A DNA stretch of 26,560 nucleotides, from the IMG/VR virus record IMGVR_UViG_3300025326_000181, positions 1 through 26,560 of that record, one strand, 5' to 3'. This stretch comes from a virus. The position numbers and the translations under genes are program-made. The notes beneath the pieces were generated by a model, which searched no databases, had not been told where the DNA came from, and saw only the letters and a list, made by a program, of their open reading frames with translations. Positions within the stretch are counted from its first letter, which is position 1; each line of letters starts with the position of its first letter. This document shows positions 1-5,580 of this stretch, one piece after another.

Positions 1-276
1 CTCGCCGTGCGACTCGGCGAGGTACGGCTAGCCGAGAAGATCAACGCGACCGAACAGGGCGACCGGAACCTGCGTGACTACCTCGCCTTTATCCAGGACA
101 CGCTACGGGCCGAGGATCACGCGGCGGAACGGGCCGAGCTGGCCGACGAGACACGACGGAACGAAGAGAAACGCAAGCCGATCAGGATGCTTCCGACGCC
201 GATCGAGATCACGCCCGAAGATGCCGACCGGATCGCTCGTGAATACATGGCTGAGTTCGGGAGGCAGCCGGCATGA
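1..276 (+). CDS. Hypothetical protein, 5' end cut by the window
   Basis: The frame is open from base 1 and ends at a TGA overlapping the next gene by ATGA (273-276), so it is probably the end of a gene that begins upstream. A GTG at position 7 would be the first start inside the window, but no ribosome binding site can be seen before it. The visible part (about 90 residues) is highly charged, rich in Glu, Arg and Asp, and probably helical, with a short segment near the end (PTPIEITPEDADRIAREYM) that looks like a small helical domain. I do not recognise the family. The tight overlap with the downstream small genes places it in the same accessory operon. Real coding is likely; function is unknown. 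Confidence 0.6.
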   Translation, partial: LAVRLGEVRLAEKINATEQGDRNLRDYLAFIQDTLRAEDHAAERAELADETRRNEEKRKPIRMLPTPIEITPEDADRIAREYMAEFGRQPA

Positions 277-545
277 CGTACCGACCGACCGTAGCGGAAG
301 CGCAGGCGATGGGCGTCTGCTGGCTGGCTCGCCAATCCGGCCTGCCAGACCTCCACACGATCCGGGTCAGCGTCGTACAGCTCCACCCATTGGCATGCGG
401 CTGGTGCGACTACCCGCTACCGGACCTGTTGGCGATGATCCGCACCTTCCGTCCAATGGCCGTCGAGGAGTCGCGCTGGTGGGCCATGCCCGGCCAAGTG
501 CGACTCGCCGCGATCAAGCTCGCGCAACACGGGCCGACGACATGA
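273..545 (+). CDS. Hypothetical small protein with a CGWC motif
   Basis: A 90-residue protein. It starts at an ATG overlapping the previous stop as ATGA, and its own stop overlaps the next start in the same way (542-545), which is the best evidence that it is real. It has Cys-rich patches (VCWLAR and ACGWCDYP) and a Trp-rich stretch (EESRWWAMPGQ). The CGWC pair resembles a thioredoxin-like or metal-binding CxxC, but with no second CxxC pair there is no firm basis for a fold. No signal peptide or membrane segment is seen. I do not recognise the family. Confidence 0.6.
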   Translation: MTYRPTVAEAQAMGVCWLARQSGLPDLHTIRVSVVQLHPLACGWCDYPLPDLLAMIRTFRPMAVEESRWWAMPGQVRLAAIKLAQHGPTT

Positions 546-856
546 CCCGTCGTGACCCCGTAACCCCCGAGCTCCACGCCGCCGTGCTCGTCCGGGATCG
601 TCGCTGCGTCCAGGCGCAGTTGGACATCACCCACACCTGCAAGGACATCTGGGGCAACCCCCACCTATCGGAAGCCCTCGAGCGGCTGACCCTCGATCAC
701 GTCCAATCCGCCTATGGCCGGATGGGCCGGCGCGCTCCGTCCACGATGGCGACGCTCGTGAGCCTGTGCGGCCGTGCGCATCTGGGCGGCTGGGCAACCT
801 CGCACCGGCCCGAGCTGCGCGCCTACCTGGCACGCATCGAAGGAGGGACGGAATGA
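542..856 (+). CDS. HNH-like endonuclease domain protein
   Basis: A 104-residue protein. I chose the ATG at 542 because it forms an ATGA overlap with the preceding gene, although the frame stays open much further upstream. The order of motifs fits a small HNH nuclease: a Cys in VRDRRCVQAQ (about residue 20), a second Cys in HTCKD, then LDHV with the DH pair expected for the catalytic His, and LCGRAHLGG at the end resembling the C-x-x-x-H metal site. The central Asn of a classical HNH is not obvious, so it may be divergent or inactive. Small HNH proteins often lie near terminase genes and can assist packaging; this one is about 2.9 kb upstream of the small terminase, so that role is only possible. 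Family assignment is moderate. Confidence 0.55.
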   Translation: MTRRDPVTPELHAAVLVRDRRCVQAQLDITHTCKDIWGNPHLSEALERLTLDHVQSAYGRMGRRAPSTMATLVSLCGRAHLGGWATSHRPELRAYLARIEGGTE

Positions 857-1350
857 AGGCCCGAGAGGTAGAGCGGATCGCGGCTTGGAGGCGGCACTTT
901 CCCGAACGGGAGTGCTGCGCCGCGCCTGAGTCGTGGCAGCACCAACTCGGCTCGCTCCGCTACCGGCACGCGAACATCGCAAGCACGGACCCGGCCAACG
1001 GTAATCCGATGCGGATGTGCGCCAATGACCGGGGGGCATGGCCGTGTCAAACCGTCAAGGTAATCGACCTCGCCGCATCGTTCCTCGACAGCCGGAGAGC
1101 CGACCTACGGGCTGCGGTGGAGGCGCTGCGGATCACCGGGTCGGACTACGCAACGCGGTACGGGCACGGCTACAACGACGCGCTGGACGCCGTCCTCGCC
1201 CTGCTCTCAGCCCAGCCCGTACCCCCGGAGCCGATGGCTCGCGGCGACAACGAAGGTTGGGACGACACCACGATCTGGCCCGTACCCCCGGAATACGGCG
1301 CAGCGGCCATTCCCGGCATGAACCGCGTCTACAAGGCGGACCCGCGATGA
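853..1350 (+). CDS. Hypothetical protein with a Cys-rich N-terminal half
   Basis: A 165-residue protein. The start is the ATG at 853, which overlaps the upstream stop (ATGA 853-856) and follows a strong AGGAGGG about 5-8 bases before it; longer upstream starts would run through the HNH gene. The first half has ECC, MCANDRG and AWPCQTV, compatible with a small metal-binding site of a type common in phage accessory proteins. The middle (DLRAAVEALRITGSDYATRYGHGYND) is a likely helix pair with a YGxGYNDALDAVL pattern. The C-terminal 45 residues are Pro- and Trp-rich and probably unstructured. I cannot name a function. Confidence 0.6.
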   Translation: MKAREVERIAAWRRHFPERECCAAPESWQHQLGSLRYRHANIASTDPANGNPMRMCANDRGAWPCQTVKVIDLAASFLDSRRADLRAAVEALRITGSDYATRYGHGYNDALDAVLALLSAQPVPPEPMARGDNEGWDDTTIWPVPPEYGAAAIPGMNRVYKADPR

Positions 1351-1565
1351 GCCGCCTCGCCATCGCGCTGATCGCCGCAGGGCTCGGGGCGTGGGTGGCC
1401 GTGTGGCTCGCTTGGCGGTGGCTGGTGGAGCCTGAGCCGGTGGAGCCGCGGGATGAGCCGTTCGAGTGGCCGGCCGACTTTGCGCTCACCGAAAGCACGC
1501 CTGCGATCCCTCCGGGGTGGTGGGAGCGCGCTCAGGCCACGCAATCGCGCACGGTGGTGCTGTGA
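1347..1565 (+). CDS. Small single-pass membrane protein
   Basis: A 72-residue protein starting at an ATG in an ATGA overlap with the previous gene. Residues 4 to about 26 are a clear hydrophobic helix (Leu, Ile, Ala, Val, Trp), followed by an acidic, Pro-rich stretch (EPEPVEPRDEPFEW) and a Trp-containing tail. This is the build of a small inner-membrane protein with an extramembrane tail. It precedes the lysis-type genes by only two genes, so a role in membrane perturbation or superinfection control is possible, but nothing in the sequence shows it. Its stop overlaps a GTG start downstream. Confidence 0.6.
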   Translation: MSRLAIALIAAGLGAWVAVWLAWRWLVEPEPVEPRDEPFEWPADFALTESTPAIPPGWWERAQATQSRTVVL

Positions 1566-1735
1566 TCGACGCTCGCGCTCGATGCGAGGCCACCGTCAAG
1601 CGGGCCGAGTATGGCTGGGCGACCGAGGAACCGGCCTACCGTGACGAGCCGTGCGGGCGCCTGGCAAAGTCGACGGTGAAGGTCGGCGTCCGAACCGTCC
1701 AGCTTTGCCACGTCCACGATCGCCGGTTCCGATGA
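1562..1735 (+). CDS. Very small Cys/His protein, possible zinc binding
   Basis: A 57-residue protein. The start is GTG at 1562 in a GTGA overlap with the upstream stop, and the end is in an ATGA overlap with the barrel protein, so both ends are fixed by coupling. It has RCEATV, EPCGRLA and LCHVHDRRF; the spacing of three Cys and two His suggests a small zinc-binding fold, as seen in many short phage proteins. It is basic overall. No function can be assigned. Confidence 0.55.
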   Translation: MIDARARCEATVKRAEYGWATEEPAYRDEPCGRLAKSTVKVGVRTVQLCHVHDRRFR

Positions 1736-2325
1736 CCGGCCCCATTCGCTTCGCCGATACCTGGTCAACCCCGCTCGACCTCATTCGCCGCGAGCGCCGA
1801 CGCTGGCAGCGGGTGGCGCTGGCCGGCATCGCGATCGCGTTCCTCGCGGGCCTGCTGGCCGGACGTGCCTCCGCGACTCCCCGGCCCGCTCCTGTCATCC
1901 CGGCTGCCCCTTCGTTCTCGGGGCACGGCGAGCCGGACCAGGGGCGGACCGAGGCGCCGCTGAGCATGGGCACCAGCCCCGCACCGACCATCTCACGCCC
2001 GGAAGGGCAGGTAACGGCGCGTAGCAGCGGCGCCTCACTTGCCGGGATCGCGACGTGGTTCTGCCTCGCGGGTCGGTCGCCGTGCACCCGCGGCTACCCC
2101 GACGGCCTGTACGCGGCCGCGGGTCCCGCGCTGCGGGCATGGCTCGGCGCGGACTGGCGCGGGCAGCAGGTCACGGTGACGGCGGACGGGCGCTCGGTCG
2201 TCGTCACGCTGGTGGACTGGTGCCGATGCGGGGGCGGCAGGATCATCGACCTGTACGCGGCGGCCTTCCGGACGCTCGCGCCGCTGTCGCGGGGTGTGCT
2301 GCGGGTGACGCTGAGCGCCGGTTGA
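1732..2325 (+). CDS. Membrane-anchored double-psi beta-barrel (RlpA-like) protein
   Basis: A 197-residue protein. Residues 1-27 are basic, residues 28-44 form a hydrophobic anchor, residues about 46-104 are a Pro/Ser-rich linker, and residues 105-196 look like an RlpA-like double-psi beta-barrel: GIATWFC, GLYAAAGPALR, VVVTLVDWCRCGGGRIID and LAPLSRGVL follow the barrel pattern. Asp162 in VDWC is where the catalytic Asp of related murein-acting barrels sits, and paired Cys (in SPCTRG and DWCRC) could form disulfides outside the cytoplasm. RlpA-type proteins act on peptidoglycan as lytic transglycosylases or bind it. With peptidase and holin genes next to it, an envelope or lysis role is likely; enzyme activity is inferred. 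It starts in an ATGA overlap and is followed by the one real gap of this region. Confidence 0.72.
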   Translation: MTGPIRFADTWSTPLDLIRRERRRWQRVALAGIAIAFLAGLLAGRASATPRPAPVIPAAPSFSGHGEPDQGRTEAPLSMGTSPAPTISRPEGQVTARSSGASLAGIATWFCLAGRSPCTRGYPDGLYAAAGPALRAWLGADWRGQQVTVTADGRSVVVTLVDWCRCGGGRIIDLYAAAFRTLAPLSRGVLRVTLSAG

Positions 2326-2411
2326 CAGGTACGGCTAGGATGGGTCTGTGCTAGAAGGTGTCGCGCCGGGCCGGTTGCCTTCCTCCGCGGCCGGCCCATC
2401 CTTCTGACGCC
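2326..2411 (+). promoter_or_regulatory. Non-coding gap with TTGACA and a GC-rich hairpin
   Basis: This 86-base gap follows the barrel gene. TTGACA at 2322-2327 matches a -35 box, and TAGGAT at 2336-2341 resembles a -10, but only 8 bases separate them, so they do not form a standard promoter together. A perfect 7-bp inverted repeat, GGGCCGG (2368-2374) and CCGGCCC (2391-2397), can form a hairpin with a 16-base loop. A near copy lies at 12608-12643 after the capsid gene. There is no T-run after it, so a simple intrinsic terminator is uncertain; RNA processing, translation control or attenuation are alternatives. Confidence 0.4.
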
Positions 2412-2684
2412 ATGCCAGAGCTCGGTGAACGCGTGACGCGCCTCGAGGTGCTAGTCGAGGAGCTGGTGAAGCAGATCAGCCGCGAGTTGGCGGTGGCATC
2501 GGAGATCCACGCGGGGATAGAGCGTAGCGTGGCCCAACTCACCGCCATCGTCCAACGCCAGGATGAGCGGCTCGCCCGCATCGATACGACGATTGCCAAG
2601 GTGCTCGGCGGAGTCGCCGTTCTGCTGATCGTCTTCCAGTTGGTAGCTCCGGCCCTACGCCACGCTTTCGGGCTGCCGACATGA
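2412..2684 (+). CDS. XhlA-like coiled-coil membrane protein
   Basis: A 90-residue protein. I place the start at ATG 2412; a GTG at 2358 is in frame but its 18 extra residues read through the hairpin and look non-coding. Residues 3-60 are a long amphipathic, coiled-coil-type helix (RVTRLEVLVEELVKQISREL), and residues about 64-80 are one transmembrane helix near the C-terminus. This matches the XhlA/hemolysin-like family, which works with a holin at the membrane in host lysis. A cysteine peptidase and a holin follow shortly. No good ribosome binding site precedes the ATG, so expression may rely on structure or coupling. It ends in an ATGA overlap with a micro-ORF. Confidence 0.65.
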   Translation: MPELGERVTRLEVLVEELVKQISRELAVASEIHAGIERSVAQLTAIVQRQDERLARIDTTIAKVLGGVAVLLIVFQLVAPALRHAFGLPT

Positions 2685-2761
2685 AGTTCTTGCGCCGGTT
2701 CGTGGCGTGGCTTCGGCGACCTAGTCGGGTCAGGACCCGTCTCCGAAGGTACGTCGGGTGA
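2681..2761 (+). CDS. 26-residue strongly basic micro-ORF
   Basis: The ATG at 2681 overlaps the upstream stop (ATGA 2681-2684), and the TGA at 2759-2761 overlaps the GTG start of the next gene (GTGA 2758-2761), so the frame exactly fills the space between two real genes. The product begins MKFLRRFVAWLRRPSRV and has nine Arg and one Lys in 26 residues, with hydrophobic residues spaced as in an amphipathic helix (F3, L4, F7, V8, W10, L11). It resembles a membrane-active cationic peptide, and its place between an XhlA-like protein and a peptidase suits a lysis accessory. It could instead serve only to couple translation. No peptide family is recognised. Confidence 0.5.
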   Translation: MKFLRRFVAWLRRPSRVRTRLRRYVG

Positions 2762-3411
2762 TCCCGCAGTTCACCCAGGGCGTATTCAGCCAGCAGCTAT
2801 GGCGTGGGGTCGGTGACGTCGATGATTGCGCCGTGCTGGCCGATATCACCTGCGCCCACGCCTGCGCCCCGTGGTCCTCGCTGCCATCGGCCACGGCCTA
2901 CCGCTCTGCGGCTGGCAATCCTGATGATCCGAGCGCCGCTGATGGACTCTCGCAAGCGCAATCGGTCCAAGCGATCAGGGCCCTCTGGCCGAAGATCGGC
3001 GCGAGACTCACCGTGAGCGCCGGGACCGGGACCTGGGCCGCTTACCTTGCCGCTGTCAAGAGTGGGCGGTGTGCCTCGTCCAGCGTGTTCTCCGCGGCCA
3101 TCGCCACCAAGGACGGCGTGGCGGTCAGGCATCGAGTCTCGATCTACTGGAACGGCTCGCTCCTGCGGATCGTCAACCCGCTCCGCAAGGCGCATTCGAT
3201 CGGCGAGGAGATTACTGAGGCGACGCTCAAGAAGGCGATGGACGACTACCCCGACGCCGGGCTCTGGTACATCCTGTTCCCGACCGTCGAGGAGGCGTTC
3301 ACGACGCATCCGCTGTACATCGCCCCCGGCGGCTTCACTCAGGCCCAGCTCGACGCCGCCGTCGCAACCAACGAGGCGAAGTGGGATACGTGGGTCACCA
3401 CGCATCCGTAG
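2758..3411 (+). CDS. C39/papain-like cysteine peptidase, candidate endolysin
   Basis: A 217-residue protein with a GTG start in a GTGA overlap. Near the start, GDVDDCAVLADI places Cys24 like the nucleophile of C39-like peptidases (usual pattern DC followed by a hydrophobic helix). His125 in VAVRHRVSIYWNG and Asn140 in LRIVNPLRKA follow the usual second and third catalytic positions on adjacent beta strands, so the triad would be Cys24-His125-Asn140. About 55 residues after this core contain an APGGFTQAQLDAAV segment that may be a small wall-binding or linker part. The holin right after it makes an endolysin cutting peptidoglycan cross-links likely. No signal peptide is seen, as expected for a holin-dependent enzyme. 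Fold assignment is by motif only. Confidence 0.55.
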   Translation: MIPQFTQGVFSQQLWRGVGDVDDCAVLADITCAHACAPWSSLPSATAYRSAAGNPDDPSAADGLSQAQSVQAIRALWPKIGARLTVSAGTGTWAAYLAAVKSGRCASSSVFSAAIATKDGVAVRHRVSIYWNGSLLRIVNPLRKAHSIGEEITEATLKKAMDDYPDAGLWYILFPTVEEAFTTHPLYIAPGGFTQAQLDAAVATNEAKWDTWVTTHP

Positions 3412-3421
3412 GGAGGGAACT

Positions 3422-3718
3422 ATGGAACTCGATCTCGCGATGATCCTGACCGCTGCCGGCGCCACGCTCGCGGCGGCGACCATCGCCTCGGTCATCCAGA
3501 TCGCGAAGAAGCTGCCGGTTATCGGTGCCTGGATCGATGCCAAGCACGAGCCCGGCGTGGCGGTCATCCTGAGCGCCGTGCTGGTGGGCTACGCCTACCT
3601 CGCTACAACCCCGAGCATCGATGCCGTCAACGCCTTCGCCGCATTCTTAGCCTGGATCGGCATCGCCGGGCTGGCGGGCAAGACCTACGACGTGGCGGCT
3701 GACGTGGTGGGTGGCTGA
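3422..3718 (+). CDS. Holin-like membrane protein
   Basis: A 98-residue protein preceded by a strong AGGGAGGG just before ATG 3422; longer in-frame starts would lie inside the peptidase gene. Three hydrophobic segments are visible at residues about 7-27, 45-62 and 68-86, separated by a basic loop (QIAKKLPVIGAWIDAKHEPG). Size and topology match small phage holins, which form membrane holes at a set time and release or activate the endolysin. It directly follows the peptidase candidate and precedes the terminase genes, placing lysis before packaging in this genome. Its stop lies inside or next to the start of the small terminase gene. Confidence 0.65.
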   Translation: MELDLAMILTAAGATLAAATIASVIQIAKKLPVIGAWIDAKHEPGVAVILSAVLVGYAYLATTPSIDAVNAFAAFLAWIGIAGLAGKTYDVAADVVGG

Positions 3719-4127
3719 CGTGAGCGGCGAGCCGAACTCCAAGCTGACCGAGCCGCGGATTACCGCGGCCCTGTTGGCACTGGAGAACGGCTGCACTCGC
3801 GGAGCTGCGGCTGGGGCTGCGGGAGTGACGCGATCGACGTTCTGGTTGTGGATGGCCAACGATCCGACATTCTCGGATGCCGTCGAGAAAGCCGAACTCC
3901 TGGCCGAGGCGAAGATGACTGCGGCGGTGGTCTCGAAGGTGCCGACGATCTGGCAGGCCGCAGCGTGGTGGCTTGAGCGGCGCAAGTACCAGGACTACGC
4001 TCGTCGTGATCAGGTATCCGTTTCGATGGACATCACTGCGATCATCCGTCAAGCGGCCGACGAGATGGGCATTGATCCTGACGCCGCGGTGGCCGAGGCG
4101 GAACGCATCCTGGCGGCGTCGAAGTGA
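3711..4127 (+). CDS. terS: Terminase small subunit-like HTH protein
   Basis: About 138 residues from GTG 3711, or 135 from GTG 3720, which has a GGTGGGTGG stretch before it; I cannot separate the two. The N-terminal third contains a helix-turn-helix (GCTRGAAAGAAGVTRSTFWLW) in which GVTRSTFWLW is the recognition helix. Then comes an acidic helical part (AVEKAELLAEAKM) and WQAAAWWLERRKYQDYARRD, a Trp-rich segment seen in many phage small terminases and related DNA-binding proteins. It should recognise the packaging start and bring the large subunit. The GTGA overlap with the large terminase is what one expects for this pair. Confidence 0.75.
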   Translation: MADVSGEPNSKLTEPRITAALLALENGCTRGAAAGAAGVTRSTFWLWMANDPTFSDAVEKAELLAEAKMTAAVVSKVPTIWQAAAWWLERRKYQDYARRDQVSVSMDITAIIRQAADEMGIDPDAAVAEAERILAASK

Positions 4128-5488
4128 CGAGCCTGCTCTACCGCGTCGATCCAGAGACAGCTCGCAAGGCGATCATCGCCGGTGCCATGATCGTTAGGAT
4201 GCGACGGGAGGCTGCGGCCCAGTCCGTCGTCAGTCGACCGCCGTATCCCTGGCAGGTGCCACCCGAGGGTGACTGGACCGTCTGGCTGCTGCTCGGTGGG
4301 CGCGGCTCCGGAAAGACGGAGGCCGGGGCTCGGTATGTCGATGACCATGCCGAGGGCCCGCCCTGCCTGACCGGCAACGGCGTACCGCATCGGATCGCGA
4401 TTGTCGCCCCATCCCACGATGACGCGGTCGATACCTGTGTTCGCGGCGAGACGGGCCTGATCCACGTCAACCGGGCCGTGCGGTTCACGCCGGGCGCGGC
4501 TAAGCAGGCAGACGTGACGTGGCCGAATGGCGCGGAGGCCGAACTGTTCGGCACCTTCGCCCCCGAAGATGTCGAGCGCTTCCGCGGTCCGCAGCACTGC
4601 CTGATCTGGGGTGACGAGTTCGCCGCTTGGCGCAAGCTCGACGAGAGCTGGGACAATCTCCAGCTGGGCCTTCGCCTTGGACCGCATCCACGGATCGTCC
4701 TGACGACGACGCCGAAGCGCCGACCCCTACTGCGGCGAGTGATGGCCGAGCCGTCGACGGTGGTGACGCGAGGGCGGACCTCCGAGGCCACCGGGCTGCC
4801 GCCAGAGCGCGTCGCGGCCCTGTATGCCCGCTACGGCGGTACGACGCTCGGCCGCCAGGAGCTCGACGCGGAGATCATCGAGGACGTCGAGGGGGCACTC
4901 TGGCACCGCCCGATGATCCGCTATCATGCCCCGCCGAAGGTCTACCCCAAGGGCGTCGAGACGCCCGACCTCGGCCGCGTCGTAATCGCCGTGGACCCAG
5001 CGGTGACGTCAGGCGAGGATGCCGACGAGACGGGGATCATGGTCGTCGGCCTCGGCTCAGACGGACGCGGCTATGTCCTCGACGACCTCACCTGCCGGGC
5101 GACGCCGGCCGAATGGGCGCGCCGGGCAGTCGCCGCCTGGCACCGCTTCGGCGCCGATCGGATCGTGGCCGAGGCGAATAATGGCGGTGATCTCGTCTCG
5201 ACGGTGATCGGAGCGGTCGATCCCCTCGCCCCGGTGACGCTGGTCCATGCGGCCCGTGGCAAGCGGACGCGGGCCGAGCCAGTCGCCGCACTCTACGAGC
5301 AGGGCCGGGTCAGCCATGTCCAGCCGTTCCCGGACTTGGAGGATCAGCTCTGCTCGTATTCCGGTGCTCCTGGCGAGGAGAGCCCCGACCGGCTCGATGC
5401 GCTGGTCTGGGGCCTGTCGGAGCTGTTCGGCGTGCGGGTCGACGACGCGAAGGTGTGGGGCGCTGGCCGGCAGTGGGGCAGTGCATGA
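4124..5488 (+). CDS. terL: Terminase large subunit
   Basis: A 454-residue packaging motor. The GTG start overlaps the small-subunit stop. The ATPase half has Walker A GGRGSGKTEAGA (Lys64, Thr65), Walker B CLIWGDEF with Asp164-Glu165, and coupling motif LTTTPK. The C-terminal nuclease of the RNase H fold has Asp291 in VIAVDPAV, Glu350 in VAEANNGGD, and Asp422/Asp425 in SPDRLDALVW. This is the full set for the ATP-driven motor and headful or cos-cutting nuclease, and the length is normal. The portal follows after a short gap holding a possible micro-ORF. I see nothing broken. Whether the phage uses cos or pac sites cannot be read here. Confidence 0.95.
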   Translation: MTSLLYRVDPETARKAIIAGAMIVRMRREAAAQSVVSRPPYPWQVPPEGDWTVWLLLGGRGSGKTEAGARYVDDHAEGPPCLTGNGVPHRIAIVAPSHDDAVDTCVRGETGLIHVNRAVRFTPGAAKQADVTWPNGAEAELFGTFAPEDVERFRGPQHCLIWGDEFAAWRKLDESWDNLQLGLRLGPHPRIVLTTTPKRRPLLRRVMAEPSTVVTRGRTSEATGLPPERVAALYARYGGTTLGRQELDAEIIEDVEGALWHRPMIRYHAPPKVYPKGVETPDLGRVVIAVDPAVTSGEDADETGIMVVGLGSDGRGYVLDDLTCRATPAEWARRAVAAWHRFGADRIVAEANNGGDLVSTVIGAVDPLAPVTLVHAARGKRTRAEPVAALYEQGRVSHVQPFPDLEDQLCSYSGAPGEESPDRLDALVWGLSELFGVRVDDAKVWGAGRQWGSA

Positions 5489-5580
5489 GTGACCGCCACC
5501 CGGTCGGCCTGAGTACGAGTGAGGGCCGAACTACCGGGGACCGTACTCGTCGGTACGCTCACCCGGGGGCGCCAGCATGA
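5485..5580 (+). CDS. 31-residue micro-ORF between terminase and portal
   Basis: ATG 5485 overlaps the terminase stop (ATGA 5485-5488) and the TGA at 5578-5580 overlaps the portal start (ATGA 5577-5580), so one open frame fills the whole gap. The product (starts MSDRHPVGLSTSEGRTTG) is Arg-, Thr- and Gly-rich with no visible fold. The same bases can form hairpins: GAGTACG (5511-5517) with CGTACTC (5542-5548), or CGTAC (5542-5546) with GTACG (5553-5557). These are mutually exclusive, so this may be an RNA control element, a coupling peptide, or both. A coding role is uncertain. Confidence 0.4.
   Translation: MSDRHPVGLSTSEGRTTGDRTRRYAHPGAPA

Noticed and set aside
13-36. CTCGGC/GCCGAG inverted repeat and the 11-mer ggtacggctag that recurs at 2329
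   Set aside because: The short stem lies inside a coding frame and the repeat is only 11 bases, which can be chance in GC-rich DNA.
74-541. Long frame upstream of the HNH-like gene as an N-terminal extension
   Set aside because: It overlaps two better-supported coupled genes and is Arg/Ser/Pro-rich. ATG 542 is fixed by the ATGA overlap.
2322-2341. TTGACA plus TAGGAT as a promoter
   Set aside because: The two boxes are only 8 bases apart instead of about 17, and no acceptable -10 lies at the right distance. A promoter here is possible but not supported.
2358-2411. GTG 2358 as the start of the XhlA-like gene
   Set aside because: The added 18 residues read through the GC hairpin and are Pro/Arg/Ala-rich, while ATG 2412 starts directly with the coiled coil as family members do.
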